This document shows, piece after piece, positions 33,120 to 43,199 of a DNA stretch of 64,000 nucleotides; within the stretch, counting starts at the first letter, position 1; each line of letters starts with the position of its first letter. The stretch spans positions 47,750,362 through 47,814,361 of the forward strand of contig CM047425.1 of assembly GCA_026168455.1 (NCBI GenBank), written 5' to 3'. A program made the position numbers and the translations under genes. This DNA comes from Theocolax elegans. Its lineage: Eukaryota > Arthropoda > Insecta > Hymenoptera > Cerocephalidae. The notes below the pieces were generated by a model. That model was not told where the DNA came from and did no database searches. It saw nothing but the letters and a program-made list of their open reading frames with translations.

Positions 33120-35053
33120 TGTACATGAACCTTATCTTATGATTAATAGTTTTTTAAAAAGTGTTCTTCAATGTTCAAAATATATAACTTTAGTTTCATT
33201 CCATTAATTATCCATAAATTGGACAATATTATTAAATTTGGTAAAAATTGTGACAATGTGCTTTGCACATGTCAATTAACGAGCTATCGAACCCACAACG
33301 AACACCTACCTACCCATATATAATTCCCTATACCTACCTACCCGCACAGTAAATAGGCCCTACCTACCCTCACAGTCTAATAACTTCATCCCAAGCACAG
33401 CACATATAAAACACTTGGTCTTGACGTTGAAGGCCAGGGCAAGCTCAGAATCTCAGGTGAGCTCCTCCGAGTCTGATACAGCAAGCAGGATAAAAAGGGA
33501 GGCGATCACCAGGAAGCCTCCAAGATTCTCCGAAGCCTCACAGTACAGCAGTCAAGGCGATGAGGTAGTATCCAGGCAGGAAGCAGGAGAACCTCCAACG
33601 CCAACAATATACAGCTGTAAAAGAGCCATATAATCAATACAAGTACGCAGTAAGAGGGTAAGGAGCAAGGAAGAGGATAAATAGCCATAGGCAGAAGAGA
33701 AAGAGATGGAAATACATGTACAGCTGTATATAATCACTACAGCTGTACAAGGAACATCATAGGGTAAATTGAGGTTAGGTTGCTGTACATAAACAACGTG
33801 TACAGCCGATCTCCCGGATAATCACGCATACAAATACACATATGTGCGTAAACGTCACGACCAAATACCTACCTAGAGCCGTAGACGGAGCGGCTATCCA
33901 TCAGCGAGGTCAACGTCGTCGAGGAGAGGGGTGACTCGGCCTCGAGCAGCAAGCGGCGGCGGGTGAGCTTCGTACCTGAAACTCATGCCGTACCAATTTG
34001 ATGAATGCAGTTAATCAGGAACGAAATATTAGTTACCTGAGAAGAGGTCGTACCGCATCTCCGAGACGGCAGCAGCACCAGGTCATCATCACCATATAGC
34101 TGAGTTATACAAATACAACCTGAATACAGCGGCACTCGACTTGCTCGCGAGACGCGAGATCGAGGTGCCGCGCACGAGTACGTACTGCGCAGGCGCGCGG
34201 TACGAAGACGGAGCTCTCGAGCACGCCGAGGCAGAGCTCTACGGACGGTCGACTCGACTACACCGGACCATAGATAGCGTGTGTAACTCTGTGTGTGAAA
34301 GAGAGAGAGAAAGAGAAACAGCGTCCCAACCTGGTGTCCCGGAAACTTCATAAAGGTTGGTGATTATTTACTCCTCTGCTGACGGTACCGCCGAGTACCG
34401 CAGAAAGTGCGTGCGAGCATCCCGTTCCTTCCCGTCCTGCCCCCTTCCTTTTCTTACAGCATAACCAGGAGCAATCGAAACTCTGCCACGATTCGGCACG
34501 GCGAGAGCACTGCTATTTAGATTTTGTTCGGCTACGATAACCCACGTGTTATCGATATTCGTCGCGTATTAACGCGGCTGGCGCCCCTTTAATTGTTAGT
34601 ATTGTTAATAAAGGCTTATTTTATCTATAATTAATTGTTGACCCTATTTAACCTGCACCCTGATCCCCAGTGCAGCGTTACAAAATATAATAGAAAAATG
34701 GAATGTAACAATTATAATTTATAAATTTAAATTCAAACAATGTCCTGCATCATATATAAATGAATCGAAACGATGTCTAAAATATCGTATGTGAGAACAC
34801 CAGAAGAATAAATATTCAGATTCTGTTGTTATGTATCTTACACTTTAAAATACGGTGATAACTATTTTGATTTTTATCATACGAAAATATTAGATAAGGA
34901 ACCGTTTTACAAGAAAATAATTATATCAGAAATGTTGCATATTAATAATTGTAAATTAACTATCAACAGAAAAATGGTTTCCCTGCCCTGTTTTAATTAT
35001 AAATTTATATGTTCGGGTATAAATATCAGTTCGTTCCGTATTTATGTTTATTT
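33120..35053 (+). pseudogene. Penelope-like element B, GIY-YIG region split by a solo LTR
   Basis: Reading + strand up to 33248 gives IPLIIHKLDNIIKFGKN, equivalent to IPRIENRLNSVIKLGKD of element A. From 34683 the same frame continues with IIEKWNV, then YKFKFKQCPASYINESKRCL (zinc-binding/YIG region) and EHQKNKYSDSVVMYLT. After a frameshift come FDFYHTKILDKEPFYKK and IIISEMLHINNCK, ending near 35050. YIG has become YIN, a stop replaces one codon after KYRM, and one frame break is present, so it is dead. Removing the LTR at 33249-34682 with one AAAT rejoins the frame. RT is not seen upstream. Confidence 0.8.
33249..34682 (+). mobile_element. Solo-LTR-like element (TGTGACAATG...GCGTTACA) inside PLE B
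   Basis: A 1434-bp block with TG...CA ends, flanked by AAAT on both sides (33245-33248 and 34683-34686). Its 5' end forms a hairpin: TGAC, bulged A, ATGTGC, TTT, GCACAT, GTCA. It carries a CpG-rich part (33890-34300), CT/GA runs and a poly(A)-signal-like AATAAA near 34608. The stretch 33890-34350 matches 57850-58365 in reverse. Its 3' end resembles 55.09 kb (CACCCTGATCCCC). The host PLE frame is restored on removal. No gag/pol is attached. The ORFs 33983-34353 inside are not genes. Confidence 0.78.
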
Positions 35054-35575
35054 TGTGATGTGGGTACATCACCGAGGCCACCTGAAAATAATATATATAT
35101 ATCATATTAGTATTAATTGGGAACTAAATAAACTATATTAATTAATTATACTTACCTAGTTGTCCTCATGAGTTGATGCGAAGGTATATCTGGTTGTCTC
35201 TTGATCAGCGTGTCCGGGGTTCCCTCGGTGACAGGTACTCCTTGACACGCTGCATCTGAAAAAGAGAAATATATTAATATGTATATTTACTAAATAATAT
35301 AATTAATAGTAAGGACAGGTATTATGGGGAAATAGTTAGGAAATTTATAAATATTAATAATAATATAAGTAAGGAGATGTGAGGAAAATGACAACGAATG
35401 GGTTTGTTGATTATTAATTGGAGAAAGGAAAAAGAAGATAATAGAGATCAAATATTACAAAAATTAAGTATTAAACAGGGATAAGGAATAGGTGGAATTA
35501 GTATAAATAATTTGGATATAATAAATTAAATAAATAAAAATAGTTATTATGTAAGTATTATCGGTCACACCGCGA
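35054..35575 (+). mobile_element. Truncated copy of the 29.4 kb LTR-like family
   Basis: Starts TGTGATGTGGGTACATCACC, again a perfect hairpin end, followed by GAGGCCACCTGAAAA and the 35160-35260 block with CAGCGTGTCCGGGG and CACGCTGCATCTG. Similarity to 29439-29990 fades near 35570, where another repeat begins, so the 3' part is missing. Confidence 0.7.
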
Positions 35576-35639
35576 ATTAAATAATTTACTTTTAGAATAA
35601 AGTAGGCCCATTGTACTCTTTGTCCACTATGGTTGGTGG

Positions 35640-36485
35640 AATTTCCCAGAGCACGGCCTTTATTGAAAACAATTAAAGGCGTTTCGTCCTCGATCTCCAG
35701 CTTGGACTCCTCAGTAAGGAACTGGAGATCTTACCTTAGACGCCTGTCGCAAGATGAACCGCGACGCCAGCAAGATGTTCTGCGGCTATATATATAGAAA
35801 CCACCAGATGGAGACGACTATATCTCTACACTCGTTGTAGAGATCATCGTCTCTTTTCGCCGTAAAAGACATTTTGCCGTACGCGATTGGGTTATAGGGT
35901 TATAGGGTTATTGGTTGAGTAGGGGGTTTGGGGGGCGCCCCCATTACACTTTTGTTGTTACACACATACAGTATCGGTAAATTATTTGTAATTATTACTT
36001 GACTATAATAACAAACAATTTTTCAATTTCAATATATGATTTTGTTTACAATCAATGTTTTGAAAAATTTATATACAATTATAGTTCAAATGCTTTTTAA
36101 AATGTAAACGTAGTTTTTATTTTATTTCAATATAAAATTAAATTAAATTTCGCTGTATCAAAATTCGCCGTACGTATTTTTTCCTATATTACGGAGAGAA
36201 GTTCCTTACGGCAAAATGTCACATACGGCAAAATTTTATACGGCGAAATGTCCTATACGGTGAAAAGTAATACGGCGATTTGTCCGACGGCGAAGTGTTA
36301 AACGGCGAATTGTCATACGGCAAAGTGTCATGGAACCCTCTTTTCTATATTTATAGCCGCAGAACATCTTGCTGGCGTAGCGGTTCATCTTGCGACAGGC
36401 GTCTAAGGTAAGATCTCCAGTTTCTTACTGAGGAGTCCAAGCTGTAGATCGAGGACGAAACGCCTTTAATTGTTTTTAATAAAAT
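35640..36485. mobile_element. Hairpin element with arms of about 150 bp, hosting an inner insertion
   Basis: 35662-35805 and 36346-36480 are reverse complements with few mismatches (AACAATTAAAGGCGTTTCGT, GGACTCCTCAGTAAG, CAGCAAGATGTTCTGCGGCT). The left side has an extra small hairpin (GAGACGA...CGTCTC, 35812-35854). A diverged single arm of the same family lies at 52799-52990. The inner 479-bp element at 35859-36337 inserted near the apex, with an 8-bp duplication. It has no coding capacity. Confidence 0.75.
35859..36337. mobile_element. Non-autonomous element with terminal minisatellites, copy 1
   Basis: CTCTTTTC occurs directly on both sides (35851-35858 and 36338-36345), an 8-bp target duplication. 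The left end has units of the type GACATTTTGCCGTA. The right end has about eight units of the inverse type TACGGCRAAATGTC, ending GTCATGGAACC. The middle carries TTATAGGG repeats and a G/C block (GGGGTTTGGGGGGCGC type). Eight-bp duplications are known for hAT- and P-type elements. No transposase is present. Confidence 0.8.
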
Positions 36486-36663
36486 CCAACTATATAAAAT
36501 TCGAAAATACTTTAAATAGGGTCATAGAGAAAGCAAAAGTAAACCTTGATAAAAAAACAATTTAACAAAATAGTAACGATGCTAGAAAACACTAGACATT
36601 TATAAATAAAAAAAATTGGTATAACCAAAAATAAAACAGATACTAATAAAAAGTTTACTATTT

Positions 36664-37490
36664 ATGTATTCATTAATTTATAAATGCTTTCCTATACGTA
36701 TTTTTATAATTGGTGTATTGATGAAGCAATTCAACTTCATGTCGATGGGAATATATCTCATGAGTAGGCTATCTAATATTTCGCCGTATGAGACATCTTG
36801 CCGTATAACATTTCGCTGTATGAGACATTTTGCCGTACGCGATTGGGTTATAGGGTTATAGGGTTATTGGTTGAGCAGGGGTTTGGGGGGCGCAGCCCCC
36901 CATTACACTTTTGTTGTTACACACATACAGTATCGATAAATTATTTGTAATTATAACTAGACTATAATAACAAACAATTTTTCAATTTCAATATATGATT
37001 TTGTTTACACTCAAAGTTAATCGCCTAAGTTTTGAAATTGATTCGCTGTATCAAAATTCGCCGTATGTATTTTTCCTATTTTACGGAGAGAAGTTCCTTA
37101 CGGCAAAATGTCACATACGCAAAATTTTATACGGCGAAATGTCCTATACGGCGAAAAGTAATACGGCGATTGTCCGACGGCGAAGTGTCCAACGGCGAAC
37201 TGTCATACGGCAAAGTGTCATGGAACCAGGCTATCCACATAGTTGAATGCCATAACATATTTCAAAATGGATTTAGGGCATGTGGTATGCACCCTTTGTA
37301 TATCAATTCTATAGATTATTCTGAAATTCTTTAAGTACAAGAAAAGAAGTCAGTTCTGCAAAATATAGAAGCACAAGAATACTTTGCAAAGTTAGTAGAA
37401 AATCATGTTGGTACAGATTTATTACACCAGTTTAATGCTGCATACAAATTAAGACTTTGGGCCGGTGAAGTAAAGCATGTAAGTCTTTTT
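36664..37490 (+). pseudogene. Pogo/Tigger-like (DDE_1) transposase C-terminal remnant
   Basis: From 37229 the + frame reads AIHIVECHNIFQNGFRACGM, then HPLYINSIDYSEIL, a TAA stop, and, still in frame, LQNIEAQEYFAKLVENHVGT with DLLHQFNAAYKLRLWAGE. NGFRACG..P.....DYS is typical of the C-terminal end of CENP-B/pogo-group DDE_1 transposases, which cut and paste at TA sites. A 454-bp element with 8-bp duplication splits it at 36774-37227. Upstream sequence (36664-36765) shows no clear motif. At least one in-frame stop is present. The assignment is by motif memory and moderately sure. Confidence 0.55.
36774..37227. mobile_element. Non-autonomous element with terminal minisatellites, copy 2
   Basis: AGGCTATC flanks both sides (36766-36773 and 37228-37235), again 8 bp. 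The body is about 90 percent similar to copy 1, with the same TTATAGGG repeats, the ACACTTTTGTTGTTACACAC block and the right-end minisatellite. The left end has more minisatellite units than copy 1, so unit number varies between copies. Confidence 0.82.
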
Positions 37491-37542
37491 AACTTGTAGT
37501 GCAAAATGAAAAATGCTGCAGAGGGATTTTCAAATGAAATGT

Positions 37543-37830
37543 TTATGTAACATTGACCTTGAGATTAAAAATTCTAACTCAGAAGAATAAATTCTAGACA
37601 TAATTAGCAACGAATGTTATATATAATATTCTATAGTAAAAGTGGATAGATTTTGAGTTAAATAGCGGTGAACCCAGCTGGTGTTGAAAAAAACTTGAAA
37701 AATTCATTTTTTGAGGTTAGAATAACTTTTGAGCAAATAGATTCCAGTACCTAAAATTTTTTTTCAAAATTTGGTGCATTTTAACATTTTGATCGGACCA
37801 CTTAACATGGAATATTCCATATATATATTA
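37543..37830 (+). repeat. Dispersed repeat, copy 2 of 20131-20448
   Basis: Same orientation as the first copy. Shared blocks include TAACATTGACCTTGAGATTA and GAGCAAATAGATTCCAGTACC, with a deletion of about 45 bp before TTTGGTGCATTTTAA. No coding content. Confidence 0.8.
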
Positions 37831-38256
37831 ACATAATAAAAGTTTAATTTTTCAATGTAATGTATATGGAAGTGTTCTAGAAAGATTCGCCACCCGACGC
37901 ACGCGGAGCCTTTTTTACGCAAAAGGCGTTTTGTTTAACTCACTCAAGAATTGACCCCTGCTCTTACAAAAATATTCTGAAAGCATAAATGAAAAAAAAA
38001 GATTTTTTCTCAGATTTCGAATGGTCTTATTATTTTTGCCATTAAATCCATTTTAAAGGTAGAGAAAGAGAATTGAAAATTCAAATTGATTTTACTGAAG
38101 TATGACACTTTTTTATCAAATTATACCAATCGACACAGGAATTTCTGATGTTTAAACCCTCAAAAATTAAAGTTGGAGAAATGAAAAGCACGAAAACAAT
38201 CAAAGCGGCCCGGCCGCTTGATGAGAGATTGAAGAGAGATGAGAACACCAGAGTAT
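37831..38256. other. No recognised feature
   Basis: AT-rich sequence between two repeats. No coding signal or repeat partner was noticed. Confidence 0.4.
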
Positions 38257-40354
38257 TGTAACGTGGTATTCGCGTACCCGGTGATCTAATAAATAATAAT
38301 TACTTTGAGTAATATTAATCATCCGCTGGCATTGCCCAATACCGCGTACACAATTAATTTAAATCGCGAAGGTTGCCGGCAAGTGTCGCCAGGAACACGG
38401 GTTCGCTGTGACGCATGGTGTGGAGGATTCGGGCGATCCTCCTTGCCTCGACACGATTTAATTTAAACAATAAAATGTCGGCGGCAATAATTTTTTGCGC
38501 GAGAGGAAACACCAGGAAGTCTACCGGATCAAGGACCTCGCCTGCGGTAGACTATCTCCCGATATTCGCTATTTGGGTACCGGTGTACCCGAACACATTC
38601 CCCAGTTCTCAGACTCTCATACACTCGAGAGTGGGGAGGGGGGGGGGGCGCGGTAATATAAATAAACTTACTGGGATGCGCCCCGGTGATGGCCCAGCCG
38701 ATCCGTGTCCCGGTGACCTCCTGGGCAACGGAGGACCGATGTCGACTGCGGTGATGATGAGGCGGCCTAATGCCGCGGCGAGTACTTAGCAAACCGTGTT
38801 AGCACTCGCGCAAAACCCGTCCTAGTCACTCACCAAATCACTCGCGATACACCACGCGAGGATGATCTGGATACCGGCGGCGTCTGCGCCTCATGCGTCT
38901 TTTCTTAGCTGTACACAAAACTATAGGTATCGGCACCGGATTAGTTCATCCGCCTCGAGCGGTGGATCGAAACGTACTAAGTAGGCAATTGCCTAATTTC
39001 CCGAAAAAGGGATGAGAGAGGGGAAACTCACAGATACACTCTCACGCTCTTATCCCTACGCATTGTTGCGCGCGTAATTATACACTTGAGTTAAAGTAAA
39101 CAAGTGTCGTCGGTTATTCTTGACATACTAAAGGCTACGACGACTTACAATTATAATAAATTTAAATAGTTCATTCGCCGCGAATAGATTGTGTGACGAT
39201 TTCCGTCACAGTGTACATGTTAGTTTCCCCTTTCTCATCCCTTTTTTGGGAAAATTACACTGAGAAATTCTTGGGGCATCTTCTGCACTGATGTGAAGGA
39301 CAAATACAGTACATTACCTTTAGTACAGCAGCTCTTCTAGGAACTCTGTTATCCTAAATGATGAAAAAGTGTTTTGTTTTGCGACTACAGCGCCACTTTT
39401 GAACGGTTCTTATACCATTTTAGGGCAGCAGCCGTCCAAAACATCGTACGATAGCACGAATAATGTGGTTGGACATCGGGTGCCCCACGAATTTTTCAGT
39501 GTAGGCGATGGCCTACTTAGAGTGTAACTTTCCGCCGATCGAGGCGGATAAGCAACTTTTAACCCGGGAGTACTGCTCGATGAGGTGAGGCTACTAATCG
39601 GTACCAGTTAAATTACAAAACCCTGTGCACGGTTGATCCGAAGCAAGGTCAAGTAATCGAACGTGAGTGTGTGTGTATCGGGCCTACCTCGTGTGTGTAC
39701 GTGTGTGTGTAGTGCATAATGACGGAGTCGTGCGCGAGTGCAAGCGCGGTCCGCCTTACACAGCCGACGTCCGACCTCCGCTGCCCAGGAGGTGGTAGAG
39801 GACCAAGGATCGGCTGTGCCATCCACGGGGCGCAACCCGATAAGTAGTTTGATACTACCGTGACTCCCTTCCCCCCATCCTTCGCGAGTGTATGTGTGTG
39901 TGAGACCTCGAGAGTGTGTTCGGGTATGCTGGTACCCGAACAGCGGATATCGGGGCAAAGTCAACCGCAGGCGAGTACCTCGATCCGCTTGATTCCCGAT
40001 ATTTCCGCTCGCGCATTGGAATTGTTGTCGCGGCACGAGGCCTGGATGACCATCTTGTAAATAATCTAAAATAAATGTTTCTTTTATTTTAATTTACGAT
40101 TTTTTTGTAATTATTGAGTTCTCCCCGCTCCCGCTGACATATTTATTATTTGACTCAAAATCGCGTCGAGGCAAGAAGGATCGCCCGAATCCTCCACACC
40201 GTGCATCCCAGCGAACGTATTCCTGGCGGCACTTGCCAGCATCTTCGCGCGAAATAAATAGATTGTGTACGACGTATTGAGCAACGCGGCTCAACAGTTA
40301 ATTGATTATTTTAAAATTAATTACTATCACCGGGTACGCGAATACCACGTTACA
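38257..40354. mobile_element. 2.1-kb foldback element (whole-length inverted repeat)
   Basis: The ends are identical over 29 bp in inverse orientation (TGTAACGTGGTATTCGCGTA, then CCCGGTGAT). Inverted similarity then continues inward: about 38355-38465 with 40150-40265 (GGTGTGGAGGATTCGGGCGA and its complement), 38510-38790 with 39720-40040 (ACCCGAACA, GCCCAGCCGATCC/GGATCGGCTGTGCC, CCTGGGCAACGGAGG-type), and 38930-39060 with 39200-39560 (GGGATGAGAGAGGGGAAACT and complement). The element is therefore nearly one large imperfect hairpin with arms of about 1 kb. Target duplications were not identified. The ORFs in it (38415-38792, 39608-40060, 40094-40294) fall in GC-rich arms on both strands and are not convincing genes. 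Confidence 0.8.
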
Positions 40355-40764
40355 AGTGTTGTACAGCACCATCAGTAAAATAAATAATTTTATTTATAGC
40401 AGAAAAAATTCTCTTCAAATAATTTATAATTATTTCCTGTATGATGTTAACTGCAATTGTATCACAACTTAGGTAATCTGAAAATACAACAATACGTTAG
40501 TGTTCAACTTTGAATTGGACCCCTTGTAGTAAATAACTGCTGTAGCTAAATGCATTGATTGTTATTATTACAATGAAATGATTGCGCAGCATCTTGAGCA
40601 TTAAAACCATAATTTTCAGAAAAATCTAAGGAAATTAAGAAGTCACCAACAGACAATGATTCTCTCCGAGTTTGGAAGTAAGTTAACTGCTATTTTGAAA
40701 TAAAATAATGAATTTTAAATTTATAGTTAAAAGAAAAAAAATTCCTTAATAAAGGTTGTATTTG
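40355..40764. other. No recognised feature
   Basis: AT-rich, with no coding signal noticed. Confidence 0.4.
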
Positions 40765-41660
40765 TTACTGTAAGAGTTTGCAGTGTTGATTTGTCACTTG
40801 TTGCCATATTTCGAACTTTATTTCATGAATGTCATCAATTATTTGTAAAAATAATTTAAAATATAATCTTAATGGTTCTATGCCAGGACAATTTGGACAT
40901 TTGTTTAAATAACAAATAGCCGTTGACTCCTTGCATACAATTTTTGCGATGCAGTTTTTGTAATTTTCCATTTTTTCGAATAATACGCCTGATTTTTTTA
41001 AGCTAGCTAACATTAATTTTATGTTTTAATGGCAAGAGCAAACGCAAACCGAATGAGTGCCACTAGATTCAGCTAGAACGCAATATGGAGGTCGAATTTC
41101 AGCAAATTTAATAAAGCCAAATTTAATAGTAGGGTGTGATTCTTTTAATTTTAAATACAATTCTCGTATGTTGTTTAGAATAAGCCTTTTTTTGGATGTA
41201 ACTTTTTGTCGCATGTTAATTTTAAATACATTTATTGTCTATAAATCCTAGGATTATTCTGTTGTCATCATTTTCATAATAGTATATTCGGCTCCGCCAA
41301 ACCTCGTGCTTTTTAACACACACGGTTGCAGCTTTTTACGCCCTTGTTACGAACAATATTTTTTGGTACGTGCGTTTGCGAGTTTACGCATACATGTATC
41401 GAAAAAACATTTTACAATATCTACATTGCCATTAGATATTGAAGCACTCCAATTTTATGAAATTTTTTGGAGTAATAATAATTAATCATTTACAGAAATA
41501 TTATCATCATTACATTTCTGTTTTAAATCGCGAAGGATTTCGGCATAATCTTCCATAAAAAATTGTTTCTCTGAGTTTATTTATGCTTCAAATTTTAAAC
41601 GGCAAGAATTACAAATGTTGGATTTGTCATTTAGAAAAAGATATCGAGCATTCAATTCTT
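40765..41660 (-). pseudogene. Unassigned repeat-family ORF remnant
   Basis: Two minus-strand open frames are continuous across one stop. 41214-41026 reads KKRLILNNIRELYLKLKESH, FGFIKFAEIRPPYCVLAESS and GTHSVCVCSCH. 41013-40765 follows with MLASLKKSGVLFEKMENY, ICYLNKCPNCPGIEPLRLYF and FEIWQQVTNQHCKLL. The composition (SGTHSVCVC, NKCPNCPG) resembles an uncharacterised, repetitive protein family I recall from insect and cnidarian genomes, probably of transposon origin. Upstream, 41650-41520, NARYLFLNDKSNICNSCRLK may be the N-terminal part with a CxxC pair. Frame breaks and a stop show decay. No function can be given. Confidence 0.5.
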
Positions 41661-42440
41661 CTGAAACTAAGATTAGTTGAATGTTTTGTTATACCGAAAG
41701 GATTACAACTACATTCAAATGCAGATATTTTAAAACAATAATAACGACACCATTTGAAAACTTTGGTCCGCGTCGCTTTTCCTGCTTTTTATTTCTCCAA
41801 CTTAAATTTTTGAGGGTTTCATTGTCAGACATTCCCCTATCAATTGAAATAATTAAATTAAAAAAAGTGTCACATTTCAGTAAAATCGATTTGAATTTTT
41901 AATTCACTTCTTCGATCTTTAACCTATTAAGGATCAACACGGTCGATGTTAGACTAACTTTTCATAGCTAAGTTTTAGGTACTCGTCAAAGTAGACACTG
42001 GGTCTAATGTATGATTCTTTATGTTTTTGAATATGCTAAATCAGTATCCAGGCTCAGAATTTACCAATTTTTATTACAAAAAAGATATGACGGCTTTTTG
42101 CAAAACAATTGCAAAAATTGTCATTTTCAAAGTTTATGATTTTTTTCAGACATAAGAAACGCTTATGAAATCGGTATCTTGGTTTTTGCCTTTTCATTCG
42201 AATTATATCTCTGTAATAGTTCTAATGGAGTAACCCTTGCAGATGTAGATAATATTGATACTAATTTCTAATCCATCACAGTAATATAGTTGATTCTATT
42301 ATTTTTTTTATGTTTTACTGCATATGTACCACGTTAACACTTTTTACTGATGCATTTTTTCCTTTATAATTTTTTCTCTAACAGTGCTAGTACGTCTCAA
42401 TTGTAATTTCTTTGAATGCACAGCGAGATCTAAATTTGAA
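41661..42440. other. Degenerate stretch, possibly more of the same or of the piggyBac copy
   Basis: A minus-strand reading near 41900-41750 gives ISIDRGMSDNETLKNLSWRN and NKKQEKRRGPKF, which looks protein-derived, but I cannot name the family. Confidence 0.3.
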
Positions 42441-43130
42441 AGAAAAATTGTCAAAACATACTTGGTTCAGAAGAATTTTTGCAGGTGACATTTCAAGAAA
42501 AGGTTTTAATAAATTTATAACCACACGAAAACCTAATGCACATTTGGTTAATGCTTCTTCTACTACAGAATTTTTTCCGCAGTAAAAATCGAAATTTCAT
42601 AAATATCCATCTGTACTGCAAAGACCCCAAAATTTAGGTCCAAATCGCGTAGGTTTTCCACGTATAAATTGCTTCAATGAACTTTTAGCATATGATTTGG
42701 CCATCATTTTATCTACCGACAGAGTAGTTCTTCAGAAACCAAATTTAAGAATATTTCTTTGAAACATTTTCATCAATTCTCGAAAACACCATGCCTTATC
42801 GTTTGGATTATTATTTTTGGCCATCGAGGACTTCAAATTACACATGATTTTATCAAATGTAGATCGTCTTATTGCCGAAGAAATTTTTGGGCACGATAAT
42901 TACTCTTGTATTTCAACTGAAAAAAAGTATCAGAGTTCTTTTGGTTCACTCTTTCGTATCTTATTTTTCGCACTTTCTGTCAATAGTATTCCACCTCTTT
43001 TTTTAATTGAATATGTTCTTTCACCGTCTACCCAATCTTTTTGGTAACTAACTCTCGGTAGCGTTTCATCAGAATCACTTGATCAACCAGAATCATCTGC
43101 ATTTGGTATCAAAATAATTTCATCCTGAGT
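42440..43130 (-). pseudogene. piggyBac-like transposase remnant (DDE_Tnp_1_7), copy 1
   Basis: Minus-strand reading gives KSEPKELWYFF (about 42930), ISSAIRRSTFDKIMCNLK, LSVDKMMAKSYAKSSLKQFI, RGKPTRFGPKFWGLCSTDGY (about 42660-42600) and NFDFYCGKNS with ALGFRVVINLLKPFL (to about 42480). The order matches the N-terminal half and catalytic core of piggyBac transposases, where SxDE/K and the GxKxWxLC and YxGKN motifs recur. Stops and frameshifts are frequent. The C-terminal part (GVDMHD) is absent. The metal-binding Glu/Asp of SxDE reads DK here, a further sign of inactivity. Confidence 0.78.
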
Positions 43131-43199
43131 CAAATCTCCTACGATTTATATAGTAGAAGATGATGACACGAAGAAACGAACTGGCTACATTCCGGCTCG

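Noticed and set aside
33983..34353. 122-codon ORF and antisense ORF as a protein family shared with 57866-58261
   Set aside because: The similarity is real, but it comes from a shared LTR sequence. The frames are not open over the same span and contain CT-repeat-derived residues.
37340..37490. Additional USP7 exon in the giant intron
   Set aside because: The open stretch (LQNIEAQEYFAKLVENHVGT region) is followed by GTAAGT, but it does not resemble USP7. The flanking USP7 exons already join without a gap, and it is in frame with the pogo-like remnant.
38415..40060. ORFs of 87-142 codons as genes
   Set aside because: They sit in the GC-rich arms of the large foldback, on both strands, and reflect the inverted repeats.
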